From contig CM063109.1 in assembly GCA_031841125.1 (NCBI GenBank), forward strand, positions 3,572,321-3,636,320: a DNA stretch of 64,000 bases. Reading direction: 5' to 3'. Both the position numbers and the translations under genes were made by a program. The DNA is from Acanthococcus lagerstroemiae (taxonomy: Eukaryota; Arthropoda; Insecta; Hemiptera; Eriococcidae). Shown here one piece after another: positions 12,578 to 25,640 of this stretch; positions within the stretch are counted from its first letter, which is position 1, and every line of letters starts with the position of its first letter. The notes below the pieces were generated by a model. The model was not told the DNA's origin and did no database searches. It was given only the letters and a program-made list of their open reading frames with translations.

Positions 12578-12859
12578 CAGGGATGTACCGATAAGGGGAA
12601 ATAACCCTACCCCCTCTGTAGAAATTTTTCACTCAGCAGTTGGGAAAATGAAACAACTTCAGAAAGTAGTTCTTTTTTTTCTTTTTTTTTTTGCTTGTTT
12701 TGGTAATTAAGAATTGAGTTGAGAAGTTGAGAAAACCCAACAAGTCAAAAGGTTTTTCTTCTTTTGCTTTGATACTTGAGAATTCTGAGTTGAGTTAGTT
12801 GGGACTTTCAACACTCTACTCCCCCCCCCCCTCCAGAAAAACTCATCGGTACGTCCCTG
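12578..12859. mobile_element. hAT-like MITE, 282 bp
   Basis: The left end reads CAGGGATGTACCGATAAG and the reverse complement of the right end reads CAGGGACGTACCGATGAG, a terminal inverted repeat matching at 16 of 18 bases and starting with CAGGG as hAT elements usually do. The flanking octamers are ATGGTTTT on the left and ATTGTTTT on the right, a 7-of-8 match consistent with a decayed 8-bp target duplication. The interior has poly-T and poly-C runs and no transposase, so it is non-autonomous. Confidence 0.8.
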
Positions 12860-15540
12860 ATTGTTTTTGAATCAAATTTTGAATAACTGTGTTTTAAACT
12901 GCATAATATGATTAGGAAATCCATATCAAATTGCCTTAATTTTGAACTTTGGGTCACTTGATTTTTTTTCAAATTTTATGGATTGGTTACACTTCTTCAA
13001 AACCTCTGAAGCCTCGTATTTCTGGAATTAGTGAACGTATAAAATAACGATTCGAGCCATTCAGTTTGTTATTACGTCTACTGGTGCTTTCTTATCACTT
13101 TTTCATTCTCTACTCTTATAATTCTTCATGTGGGCAGTGGAATGTCTTGTATAATTCTTTCAGATATTCAAAGTGTGGCACTTGCTATGTATTGTAATTT
13201 CAAAAATTTCGGAGTAAGATGGAGTGGTGATAAATAAGTCTATAATGGACGATAATGAAAGTAGATGTAATGAAAATTTAAATGGCGGGAATCGCTTTTT
13301 CTATTTCTACTAGTTCCGGAGATATGAGGCGTCCAATTTGATAATACTTCAAAAATGTGAGACTTACCTCCTCTACATCACTAATTTAGGTAGAGGTGAA
13401 TAGAAGTACCATTGAAGATTGTTCAAAAAGAGTAATCAATACATAAAATTTGAAGGAAGAAAAAAAAAAGAAGAAACTGTCGACCTAAGATTTGTAACGA
13501 GGACGATTTGATGTGAAGAGTCCTGTTCCAGAACGTAGTAAGTTCATTGTTCTAAATTGTTCAAGAAACACAAAAAAATGTCAAGAGATTCCGATCTTTG
13601 GGAAAGCTGGCCTCAACTTTAACGGATGCGACCTGGAAATTTCACTTTTAAAACCAAAATATTCGTTAAAATATAAGCCGAAGAAAACTCCCAAAAATTG
13701 GACTCACTGCGTTTTGGAATTGGAAATGCAATGGTATTGGACTTTCTGGGTTTTTGAAAGAGCTTTTTCATTACCAAATATTGTGGTAATGTGAAGAAAA
13801 ATGATTTTTTTTTTTGCAATTTCACGTAGAGATATTGACGAGGTGGTATTCCATTGCTCAATTCCGAAAAGTGAAGAAAAAATCTAGGAAAAGTGGACTT
13901 ACCTACTGCTCCTTGGGAAAACGCTTCTCGTCTGGAATGATCTATAGATTTCCACAAGTATTTGAGGAAAGTGGAGTTAAATGTATATCAGTAATCAATG
14001 TTCGTAGATTTTTTTATTTTTGAAAAAGAAAGAAAACTCTGAAAAGTGAACAAAGTGAATTGGTGATGATCGGTAAAACATCATTCCTATTACAAAATAA
14101 TTGACACATAGTCAAATTTGAGTTTAGCACCAATAACTGGGCTAGAAACGCTTATTTGGTTTCTAGTTGTATTTATCTGCAAATTCTGAACGTTTGCTAA
14201 GGATATTTTGAAGGCGAAGAAAGCTTAAATTGAAATTTCGAGGTCAGATTCAGGTTCAGCGCAAAGAACCTGTTCAAACTTTATTCTCTTTCAGTGATGT
14301 CTGAAGTGTGAAACTGAACTTTTTTGCAATAGTTCAGAGGCCATTTCTGCGTGAGAAAGGATTGTAGGCGAATTTGAAGTTTGGATTTGAAGAGTAATCA
14401 AAAAGATCTGTATTTCGATTGTTGTTTCATTTTCCGGATCAAGTCCACGTTGCAGCCTCTGAAGATTTTTAGCAATAATATTAGTACGATTGCAAAATGT
14501 TATAAAATTTTTGAAGTCAATGACCTGACTCAAAGAAAAGTTGTATTCCGATTCTTTGTTCATTATTCCAAAAGCTTATTAAGTTTTTAGAATCAAGTCA
14601 ATTTTGCCCCGTCTCGCATGAGAAATTTGAATTTTAGTTGCTAAAATTGAGAACAGATAAGATACAAGCATTTTTCGAAATCATAACTAAAATCCTTTTA
14701 TTTTCTGATACTTCTACGGTATCCGTGTAAATAACTTGATTCTAAAAGTGGTCAAGTCTATTTGAAGGGAAAAAAATCATTAACTTTATTGACTTGTTAT
14801 CAAGGAACGGTAAGTTATTTCTCGCAACCATTCTAAAATTGAAAACAGTGTATTTTCATACGTGCTACCCTAAAATAGTTATGTAAACTTCCCCGCCGCT
14901 TTGTAACTATAGACCGGCAAAATTAGAGATTTTTTTCTTGGAAGTAACTTAACCTTTTCTGAAAGGAAGCTCGGTGTACCAACAGAACACTTTGTTTAAC
15001 TGTGCCAGTTAATTCCAACCAGTTTCCAACCATTTCTTACTTCATCGAAATAATAGGGACAAAATAATCATTCTTTCCCCCCCCCCCTTCTGTCTTTTGG
15101 AACATGCTCCTTATTTTGTATTTATCCAGTACTCCAAAAGTGCTTCTTTTCAGCTCTGAGCGCAGGATTTAAAAAATGAAGTGGAACAATGTTTTTCCAT
15201 CCCAGGGAGGAAATGATGAACACCGGGTAAAAATTTTGAAAAAACATTGTACTCGTCTAGATTGTGAAAAGAACAATTCCATTCGAATTTTTGCAACGTT
15301 CGCCTGCGGCACGTACTGCAAACTTCGGACTTGCAAAAACGTAAACTTCTCTCCCTTATCAAATACTTGGTATACGATTCCTACACCTAAGCCACCATCA
15401 TTCAAAAATCTCAGAAACTGTTTTTTTTTTGTTTTTTGTTTTCCAGGTTCTCTTTATACCGAGTCAATAAAATGTAGCTTCTTGTGCTACTGTCATCGAA
15501 TGTTGTTTTCAAGGGGGAGGGGTAAATGAGAATTATCATC
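12860..15540. other. AT-rich degenerate sequence, no gene recognised
   Basis: Several short frames on both strands (for example 13,513-13,794 and the opposing 13,619-13,957) shadow one another and show no domain. A short hairpin (CAATGTTTTT against AAAAACATTG) lies at about 15,187-15,250. A C run of about 11 is near 15,076. Confidence 0.35.
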
Positions 15541-16303
15541 GCTATGCTTCCTCACAAATTACTCGTGGTTCTATTCCTTTTTGTCGTTCTTGTACAATGT
15601 ACCAAAAAAAAAAAACATCGAGTGAACTCGGTTTTTTTAAAAACAACGGTGCACTGCCGGATTTGCTTTGCAACGAATCGAGTGTGTCTTTGGTGCGGAA
15701 ACTGAAAACTGAGACGGTCAGGCAACGCGACGAGAGAATAAAAAATCATTTTCACCCCGTAATTAGGCCCATCATTCCGTCAATTAGCGACTGTAAACCA
15801 GCGTCGTTTTCAATTTATTAAAATATTTTCGAGGAGTTTCTCGCGATGCTACGAGGCTGACAGATTGGTAGGCTGGTGAGCCGATGAGGCAAGGGGCTTT
15901 TTCGATTCGACGAGAGGAAAAAGAAAATTCTACGAAAATGCGAACGCCATTATTTTATTCGAACAGAGGGGCCGAGAATATTATATTCGTATCGGGGCTA
16001 GGTTTTAACTGCACGTATCTGCTCTTGATTAATCTGCATCCATTACCGGCACTACTTTTCTTTCGCTATAAATTGCGCGATTAACGAATAGGCCAGTATA
16101 TATATTTTCTTTTCTAATGGTTGAATCGTTCGGATTAACTTCCTTCGGAGCACTTCCATCATACCGCGATATACGACCGCTTCGGGAACCGACACGTCAA
16201 CGTCGGCGTCGTTATTTATAACGCGAATTCGACGACTGCCGAATCGGACCGGTGGAAGAGGGAAAAGCTAACGTAAAAACTGAGGGAAAATAGTGTGTCT
16301 TTA

Positions 16304-16340
<37 letters not shown>

Positions 16341-16860
16341 CAGAAAAAAGAAAACATCCAGAAAATGAAATAACGCTCCACCAAAATTTCGAATTATTTT
16401 CCGTTCGCTTAGTTTTTCAAAAATTTAATATTTATAATCGTGGTGACGCGACGCTGGTTGTCTGCCTGTGTCGCGTGTTGCGTTAATACATTTGTACACG
16501 GGGCCAAATTCGATCACGTTGTCGCTTTTTCATAATCGTACCTACAGTTTTGTGCTGAACAACTCGATTACGAAGCGTGTGTTTACGAAAGGGCTGTGGA
16601 GATCCTCTCCAAAAGGATCGCAAATTATGTGCCAGGTACACAGATACGACCGAGCCAGTCTCGTGGTACTTGGAAAAACATGACCATCGAATCGACGTTC
16701 CCATTGTCCTCTGTCTAGCCAGTTGGCGAAAAGCTGTGAAAATCGTACTCGAGGTCAAATGGAGGCTATTACCTTCTCTTTTTCGCGTGTGTAGGTAATT
16801 TAAAACCGCCTTTTCCCACTCGGTGTTTATTCGGAAGCACCCAGACAGTCGTAAATTTCA
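15541..16860. promoter_or_regulatory. CpG-rich block; possible regulatory DNA
   Basis: CpG-rich sequence, densest at 16,130-16,260, with no recognised exon. Confidence 0.25.
16309..16339. repeat. (GT)n microsatellite
   Basis: An uninterrupted run of about 15 GT units. Confidence 0.95.
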
Positions 16861-18960
16861 CTTTTGTTGAGATTTTCATACAGACACGTAAAGCCTTCAA
16901 CGCTTCTTTGGATTTGTCTTCTATTATTTATCTTCTGTTGGCTTATACCCGGTGCCGAATCAATTTTCGCACCTCTCTATCATCGTTGTTTATTTAGGTT
17001 TTTTTCTTCTTTTTTTTTGTTGTGGAACCGAGCTCACAGTATCCATCATGCCCAGAATAAAACGGTCTAAGGTGGTATCCTTCGGTTCGGATCAAGAAAT
17101 TCTTTCCATTTTAGTAGATTTCTGTCTTACAAATGTTTGCAAAAAAGAGTCATGTATTCATTATAGTTATTATGTGGTACCCCAAGTACCAACTTCTACT
17201 TTATCTAGTCAAAATTATGGCTTCATTAATGTAAAATTTTACGTGTACATAATCCCGAGAAAAAATTTTATAATGTCTATATAGTTTGACTAGATATTGC
17301 AAATTTTCTCGAGTAAATTTTCCAACATGCAATAAAATTTCCCAACAGGTTTGGACAGTTTAAAAATGATGAGAATTTTTTAAACACGATTATAACGGAT
17401 ATAGATGTGAGCATTCGTAATTATTACACGAGAAAAAAATAATAAGATAATTTTCAGTGCTTGTGATTTAGCTCGTTCCATGTTGGAGAGTTTCCACCTT
17501 ATACAAAGTAATAATATGATACGTACCCAATAACGAAAATCTTTTGATGTGTACATGTTGGTGGTGACCATCTCATTCCTTTTAATATGGGTTTTCTAGG
17601 ACAGTGAAGTTATTTCGAAAACATCTTTTTGCAAATCGCGTGTTAAGCTTTATAAAAGATGTGGCACAGGTTGAAATTATTCTAAACATAAAAAAAAATT
17701 CAGGCAGTAGTTTCAGACAATAAAAAAGGTCTAAGAGGATAGTATTAATTTCAAACTTTTAGAAAATAAGGACCATCCTACCAATCAGAAAGTATTAATT
17801 TGTGTAAGTACAGTAAAATTTGTTGAAGACGAACCCCGTATAAAATGAAAGACTGCTAAAATGAAAAGAATTCGAGAAAATCTTTCCCAACTTCAAACTT
17901 AAATTTTTGGAAAATTCCCTAAATTGGAATACCAGAAGAATAAATTTTTCGAAACAATAAATTATATTCAACCCAAAAGTATTTATTTCTGAAGACAATG
18001 AAACTTTTCTGTATTCGTTTTATTTTGTTCTGATTCCGGGTATGGAGTTTAAATTCCCATAGGTACACACGATGATTACAGAGAAGAGCGAATTTGGCGT
18101 TCCTAAAAAATCAGATCCTATAAAAGATTTTAATACTAGTATTTATTTCAAAAACCGAAATGTTTATTGGCCTAAAAATCATAATTTCATAAAAAGAAGA
18201 AAAGAAAAAAAAAAGCTTATAATATCCGAATAAATTAGTCTTCCTTCAACTTATCCTAACAAAAAAGTAATCGGCAACTTCGTTTTGCTTATAATAATTA
18301 TAATAATATATATAATAATGTATTTTCCTCCAACAGCCTTTCAGCCAATTACAGGAGAAGTAAGGCAGAGATACAATAAATTTATAAGACAAATTAATAA
18401 GATAAATTAAACAAAAATAATACAAAATAATAAGAAGTAATAGGAAAGTAAAGTACTTAAAAGATTTTAAAAGTATATCGAAATGTTGATGAGAGCTTGT
18501 GATCTTATTCAATGAAAAGATAGTCTTCATTGAAATTTTATGATTATATTCACACTGGGTCTGACGTGATTTTAAAACTTATCTTTTTATAAAATGAGAA
18601 GGAAAAAAGGAATAACGTTGAATGAGTCCGAAAAACACTTTCGTCATTTTTTCAAATTTGTTTGACCGGAAAATTGTCAGAAATTGCAATTATGTGGCGT
18701 TATAAATTTATGAGAAAATTGTGAGCTAGAGGAAAATTTAAATTGTATATTGAGGATCGGAATAAAAAATAATGATAGAAAAGTTGGTTTGTCCGCAAAA
18801 ATAACCATTTTGGGAAAAGAGTTTTATTTCAAACATGAGTTTTTTCTGCAACTTTTTTTTTGAAAAAATCGTTGAAATGTTTTAAATTTTGCTACATATT
18901 AGTGATAATTATCTTCTCCTGATGGGAGCGTTCTTGAGAAATATAGTGCTTCCGGTAGAA
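16861..18960. other. AT-rich sequence with a small palindrome
   Basis: A perfect 12-bp inverted repeat (TATCTAGTCAAA at 17,202 and its complement ending at 17,296) bounds about 70 bp and could be a very small MITE relic. The rest, including an ATAATA-rich stretch near 18,290, holds nothing supportable. Confidence 0.4.
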
Positions 18961-19326
18961 CAGGGTGTCTACAGGTGCTAAGAGTCCTTCAAGTCCTGAA
19001 TTTTGAAAGTAGGTCCTGAAAGTTCTGAAAAGTGCTGAAATTAAAAAATATGTGTAGTAATTGAAAAGTCCTTCATTTTTGTTGGAAATGCTCAAGAATA
19101 AATTTTTCGCGAGTCCTATGATTGGTCATTATAAAGTGTAGCGTAAGATCTATAATCAAAGGGGGAAAGTGGGGGAGCAAAAAGGAGGGGTGAAGGAAAT
19201 AAAACAATTGGAAGAAAAAATGATTTGCACACTCGGGAAAAATATGGAAAATATGCCGGCTACAGTCCTCCAAAAGGTCCTGAAAAAGTACTTCATTTTT
19301 ACTTTTTAATTTCTGTAGACACGCTG
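18961..19326. mobile_element. hAT-like non-autonomous element, 366 bp
   Basis: The left end starts CAGGGTGTCTACAG and the reverse complement of the right end starts CAGCGTGTCTACAG, differing at one of 14 bases. The interior has repeated GTCCTTCA and GTCCTGAAA words, a style I associate with a widespread insect hAT-like MITE type. I could not find an 8-bp target duplication: the flanks are CGGTAGAA and AAGAACCT. No transposase is present. Confidence 0.65.
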
Positions 19327-20590
19327 AAGAACCTTTATTGCAAATCCTACGTGTTCTCCTTACTCGTATTCGACCGTCCTGAAACATGTAGAAACTTTGT
19401 ATGTTTTATTGGAACTAATTTAGGAAAGGACGGCGTTTCCGAAAAAAAAAATCTCGATGTTCGGTAATAAGTGCTACTCGGTTGACTACAGCCTTGCTGA
19501 TTGACCAACTGAATGTACAGGTAGACATATACAGAGAATGAGATGCACAGAACCGAGTAAGGTAGGGATAGCTGGAGTGAATCGGCAATGAAGCGAAGCC
19601 CCCTTTTCATTGCTCTGGTTTGAAAAGTCAAAATCTTCCTGTATCGATTTGGATAGAGTATCGAAACACCCATCACAGCCTGTCCAGTTAGTCGTCTCAG
19701 TTGAGCCTCTTGTCCCCTCCTCCTCTCTTAGAAACTCAATTCTACGAATTCGGAGACGAATAATAGCAAAACCGTAATTTTTCCAAAACGCTGAAATATG
19801 TGTCGGAAGGTCGGAACTCGAGGTTTTCACCGACCCCTGAAATTATGTCAAGTACAAGTATTCAGAAATACGTGACTGAAGAACGATCTAGTCTACATGA
19901 AATGACTTACACCCAGTCAAAACCGCAGACAAAACATGTCCGATGAATTTGTAATAACATCGCTAGAATTTAATTATGTTCAACTTACAACCCCTTTTGT
20001 TTTGACTGATTCGTTGACGCATCAACTTCTCGTAGTTGTTTCGTGCCTACGTATTTTCGAAGAAACATATCTAGTAATTAATAATAAATGTATAGTTGTC
20101 TACCAGGCGTAAACTCTCGGCGTTACCCTCCTTTTTTTCATTTTTTTTTTTTTTTAAATTTATTCATTTTTATCGTTCATGTAAAAGTGCGAGTGTCATA
20201 AATTAGCTATGTAATCGGAGTAACAAGAACTAGCTGTACAGATATAGGAATTGATGCGACATATATAGGCTCTGTTTATTATACTCGTACATTTTAGTAC
20301 TACTAATTGAAAAGCTAAATGCTAATATACCGATGTTTACCTATGTTCAACGCCATTCATTCGGCAGCCAAACACTCCGAACTATATCGGCGAAACTGAA
20401 CCTAGCAACAATTATTGTTGAGTAGTAAAGGTGATCGTTGAATGTTACTCCCACTTGTTTTGTTTTGCAACGTGTAGAGAAAGACCTGTTGGCTTGATCT
20501 CGGCCCACACGAAAGATGGATGCTTCGACTACTAATATCGAAACAAAAAAGATGCTCCAAATAACGTAACCAAGAAATTTCTGCTACGAA
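19327..20590. other. AT-rich sequence, no gene recognised
   Basis: Overlapping minus-strand frames at 19,347-19,830 have no recognisable motifs. A T-rich stretch lies near 20,130-20,160. Confidence 0.35.
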
Positions 20591-21060
20591 AAGTCGGGAT
20601 ATACATGCTCGAGGGTTTTCTGCGTAGGTGTACCAATCAGACACCTTTTGGACAAAACAGAAAATACGCCGAAACTGAGCCGCCAGCGACAATGTAAGAT
20701 AATAAAGGGAAGCTTTTTCGCCGAAATCGTGCTTCTGAAATTAAGTTGTCGACCCGCGCATTCGGATTTCTTGTACAAAAATTTTCGAACTGCTTGACGA
20801 AATACGAGTATCAACGCGAAATGACTATACAAGGGCACTCATTTTCACTTTGTAATCGTTCTCGTTCTTCGGGGCGATGTGGGAGAAGTTACTAGTTGCC
20901 CCTAGATTTGTGTACCAGTACTATCGAATTAAGGTGCTCACACATTTTAAGGGCGTCGCGTTAAATCGTCACCAAAATTAAACTCCGATCGAATCTACCT
21001 AATAAAATTCGAACGACTCGCGAAATTAGAGATTAGATTTATAACCCATTAGCTCTCGGT
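20591..21060. promoter_or_regulatory. CpG-rich block; possible regulatory DNA
   Basis: Moderate CpG enrichment with TAAT and ATTAG words and no supported exon. Composition is the only evidence. Confidence 0.2.
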
Positions 21061-23212
21061 GTAATTAATTATGGAGACGTTGAAAATAGGAAGTGTTTTC
21101 GATGTTCAAATCGAGAAGGGAAAAAGATAAAAGAATAAAATAAAATCGACCCTTCCGCTACTATTTCAAAATGGGATTGTAAAATTTTAGAGCACGATTC
21201 TGATTGCAGAAGTGTCATAAAGTAGGAAGTTTACTGTGTACGCAGCTGAGTATATTTTCTCAAGTTGTATAAACCGACGTACCTTGTCCACCTGCTCTTC
21301 AGCCCTGAGAGGAATGTCTGAACGTTTGGTGCCCAAATTCAGGTGGTTAAAACTGAAATCCAGATTCTTCAGGTATGTTCTGCTACCGCAAACGCGATCT
21401 AGATCTAATTCATTTGCTAGATATTTTCCTCCATTTCTGGTTCACTCGAAGATGAATTTTCTCCTCGAAAATTTTCTCGAGAACTTTCGCATATACATCA
21501 TTCCTCGGTCCTTTTTCTTTTCTGCCCTACTTGTCGAGGTTATTTCCTTTTGATCTAAATATGTAGTAGAATAAAAAGAACATAAGAAACAATACTACTT
21601 GGTAAATGAACAGTAATGATGACTGAGAGGTACTTCCTCTGATAATATTACACGATGTTCATAATAAGTTCGCGTTAACGATATCTAACTCTAGCACCAA
21701 TAAAAATCGGGTTCTCACTTATACTGAATTTCATGGGTCAAAATGTGAAAAGATTTAAATTTTGAGATGCGAGTAAGGTTTTTTTCTAACATTTTCTACT
21801 CTTTTTACAAACGAAGCACATAACTCCAGTCTTGTAATGGAATAAATATCAATATTCGTGATACCCCCCCCCCCCCAAAGAAAAAAAAAGAAGTAATGAA
21901 AAAAGTAGGTTAGGGGTGATTGAGACACATCATTTCTAAAAAAGGCATACGCAATGCAATTTTTACGGCATAAGGGCCTAGACAATTTTCATGACAGCAT
22001 AGTAACAATATAGATAAAAAAAAAATGAAAAACAGTTTCATAAAATCTACTTGCAAGCAGTTCTGTTTTCTGTCGATTTTTCTTGAAAAATGTATACTTA
22101 TTTTATACTACAAACGAATTTTTCTTTTTTTCTCATCCATACTTTTCATAAATATCCATAATGTCACCCACACTTCTCCTTTGGTAACTTAGAATTTCGA
22201 ATCTATGAAAAAATTAATTTTGTTAACACCTAACTGAATTAATTCTGATAGGTTTTTTTTTTTTTTTTTTTTTTTTTAAATGATTCCTACAGAGTTTCTC
22301 TATCAACAGAATATTTTACATTTTTATCTGTTACCTGTTAAGAGATGAAGAATAAAATCAGTTTTAAAAAGGAAATATTTTTAGACGGACATGATCTGAA
22401 CCCTTTCTAAATGACATTAGACAATGCTACGTGTATTCATGGTATCTAGATAAGTTGTCTGCTTACCCGGTTAAAGATTGAACGTTTAATGTGAGGCACC
22501 CTGTATGTTTATCGTCATAAGGCAAAATGGAACTCTGGTTTCCTTGTAACCAACACTGAATTTCTGTTATAACAATGTAAAGAACGATCTGATTTCAAAT
22601 TCTGCTTCAAATTTTCTATAGTATTGATTTTTTTGTGTTAGTGGCCTTTAAAGCGGCTAAATGGTTGTTTATGATGTTTTTCAAGTTTGTTTTCCATTTA
22701 GGTAAATATATTTTTAAAGTATGTTTCAAATCTAGCCTTTACATTCAAATACAAACAGGTCTTTTTCACATGAAAATTGCCTTCGAATGATCAATAAGGC
22801 TCAATAATTTGCACTTTTGATTTAATAAGATAAAATAAGTGTTCTTTCAATCCATGCTCCAAAGGCGCCTTATTTGTAACCATTTTTCAATGCTAGAAGT
22901 GAAACTTTTAAGTCAACATTGAAGTGCACAAACAATATACTTGAGCAGTAAAAAAAGTATGCATGGAAAGTAACATTTTTGCCCTAAAGCAAACATGAAC
23001 AAAAAAAACATTCATGGAAAGAAATCTTTCTGCTATAGAAGCGCTAGTATAGGATGATAATTCGGGATACTGATAAAATACTATGGATTTTAATCAGTTC
23101 TCCTAGGAAGTATAAACTGCATTTCAAGCAAGTATTGAAAGAAACTCAGCCCTTCGGGCCTCGCAAGGGGCTCTGCCCCTGGACCCCTGATTCATCTTGT
23201 ATTGAGCTTACA
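21061..23212. other. AT-rich sequence with long homopolymers
   Basis: Contains a C run followed by A-rich sequence near 21,865 and a 25-T run at 22,253-22,277. Near 23,150 there are two small perfect hairpins (GCCCTTCGGGC and GGGGCTCTGCCCC) just before the inverted-repeat element that follows. No gene is supported. Confidence 0.4.
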
Positions 23213-23651
23213 GCTAAAATATAAAGAACGTGGAACATGCTTTAGCTCAGCATTAGCTGTCGCAGGTAAACTGAGAGGAAGCTTACCTTTCTTTTTGTCG
23301 CGATATGTTCTCCATTTATTATTATATCCAGACGTAGATATAACAGTAGAATGAACAGAACATAAGCCCCAATACACGTTTTATGGTTTTCTAATTATTG
23401 CAGACAAACTCGACATTTGAACCAATTTTATGTAGGTCGTTGTTATTAGCCGAATATTTTTATACAATTTATGTCGTAATTACTAGCCGAACGTTTTTGT
23501 ACAAAACGTTAACTTGATGGCAGTAATAATATTAAATAAATAAATTTCCATGGAAATTTATAATATGAAGAACACGAGCTCATGAGGCGCTATTTCGTGA
23601 CGTTTTCTGGCAGTTAGCTCATGACTAAAGCATGTTCCATGCTAAAATATA
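23213..23651. mobile_element. Inverted-repeat (MITE-like) element with 11-bp direct repeats
   Basis: GGAACATGCTTTAG at 23,232 is matched by its exact complement CTAAAGCATGTTCC at 23,625, and similarity continues inward (AGCTCA, TTAGCTG). The 11-mer GCTAAAATATA occurs at 23,213-23,223 and again at 23,641-23,651, directly outside the right arm, as expected for a target duplication. On the left it sits 7-8 bp outside the matching arm. The interior holds two TAGCCGAA(T/C) words and no transposase. The class is unassigned. Confidence 0.6.
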
Positions 23652-24780
23652 GTGTACAACTTTTACAAGAAGCGAGTTATTCGCTCGTGCTGTAAAACTT
23701 GACACTCGTCCCGAATGGCGCGCTTCTTTCACTCGTTGCAAAATATACTATTTTCTGGACCAGCTTTTGATGCATGGAATATAATCTTATTTCGAAATTT
23801 TCATGCGAGTTTTTTTTCGCGGTAAAACCTTTCCAGGTTAAAGAAAGTAACATTTCATGGTTTATAGCCCTGTTTCTTGTGCTGAACTCAATTTTAAAAT
23901 CTTCCTGAAAGCATTTTTTTCGTCCTGAAAATGCTTTGAGATGGCTGAGAAACTATGTATGTGATAAAATAGCTTGCATCTAAGTTTCAATATCAAATTT
24001 GGATTTAGCGAATATTAGATCAAGAAATCTTTTCTAGAGTACCCCTACGGTCTGAATTTTGGCCTTTGAATGCCCTTTTCAGCGTGAAAATAAGATCAAA
24101 TGTAAATTTCAAAGTCAGATAAGGATTGAGCATAAAATGTTTCTGGAATTTTTTTGCTCAGCGGGTTCAAAGGAATGAACTTGAACTTTCCTGAGCGTTG
24201 GTAGGCTGTTTCCACTGGGAAAAAGCCTGTACTTGAAGGTTAAATTCGAAATTATCGATCTTAGAATCCTCTATTTCGATTCGTTATTCTATTTTCCGAG
24301 TGAAATCGAGTTTTCCTCATCTTAAGTGAGAAATAATAATTCTGGTAACTCAAATTGGAATTGGGTCAGAAATCTATTTGTACCTAATAAAATAGCAAAA
24401 AACATTTTTAAAAGTAAAAAAAAATGATACTTCTATATAGTATCAAAATCAAGCAACTCTCTTTTTTCAACTGTCACAATAATTCCCGACTTGTGTCCTC
24501 ATTAGTTCCGATATTGGGCATTTAATTCCTCCGCATCTAGGCCCTCATTCAGGAAACGCGGAAATTATTTTCTCCAAAAATGATCAACTTTTGCGCTAAG
24601 TTAATAAAATATTACATACTGTCGTCAATTTTCTGAAAAAAAAGTGAAAATTTTTAAAAGTGTTTCGATCTTTCTACGCATGCATTAGGTATTTGTTTCT
24701 AATGCCTTCTAACGAATTTCGAACGATTTTCACTTAAAGATTATTCGGGATAGAATATAGTAACCGGACTTGAGAACTGC
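23652..24780. other. AT-rich degenerate sequence, no gene recognised
   Basis: Resembles the degenerate blocks near 14.2-14.6 and 44.5-45.3 kb in word usage (TCTGAATTTTGG, GCTCAGCG). This could be an old dispersed repeat, but I could not define ends. Confidence 0.3.
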
Positions 24781-25640
24781 CATCACGCAACATACAAATT
24801 TATATTTTGGTATATCGATTCGATCATCAGCCCCGTTTAAGAGATACGTTGGTCAATTTTTGTTCGTGCTCCAAACAAATAACGCCACCGGATCAGTTTT
24901 GCGACAGGGCTCTTGAAAACGATCGACATATTTTGCGCTATTAGGACAGAACGTAATTTATTCGGTCGTCGTAGATAAATCAGAAACGCCGTCGCGGTAA
25001 AAGTTTAGCTATACACTTGATGAAACTAGCATTAAGTCGTAAAAAAACACTAAAGCGATACTTTGCATCGCCTTTTTACAGCTTTATTTACGATTTTAAC
25101 ATTCGTCTTATCGCACATCGCGGTATTATCCTTTTTTAACCCGTGTATATACTATATCTTGCGGAAAAATCGTTTCCACGTACGAACCTGTTGTTACTCG
25201 GTGAAACTATTTTTGGACAGTTTATTAAGGAAGAAAAACTCGACAGCGAGCATGCCATAAATTACGCTCGCTCTCGTTACTCGACCAAAATTCTACTGAA
25301 GATTATCTTTTCCACCCAAATTTAAAAAGCTCGAATGCAAAATTTACGGCGAGTTTTTCTTTCCTCGCCCCGGGTACCGCACCTTGTCTAATTGCAATTT
25401 CGACGTGATTAAGAAAGTCGTGTTGGTTCGAATGATATATTCGTCAACTCGCAACTTCGGTCCAGTGGCACACCGAACGCTGGTGAAATTAATAATTTTT
25501 AAACTTTACGAAAGTGCCATATTTCAACCGGATTAATTAAGAGCGTCGTTCTAGGCTGAGTCGGGGTCCCATCGTATCCGGAAAACGGATCTTAATCGGT
25601 GTCTTATCCCGAAAATGAAGTTAGATTCTGGTAACGGTTC
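24781..25640. promoter_or_regulatory. CpG-rich block with TAAT cores; possible regulatory DNA
   Basis: Denser CpG than the flanks, with ATTAATAATT and GATTAATTAAG words near 25,485-25,545. No exon is supported. Confidence 0.25.
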
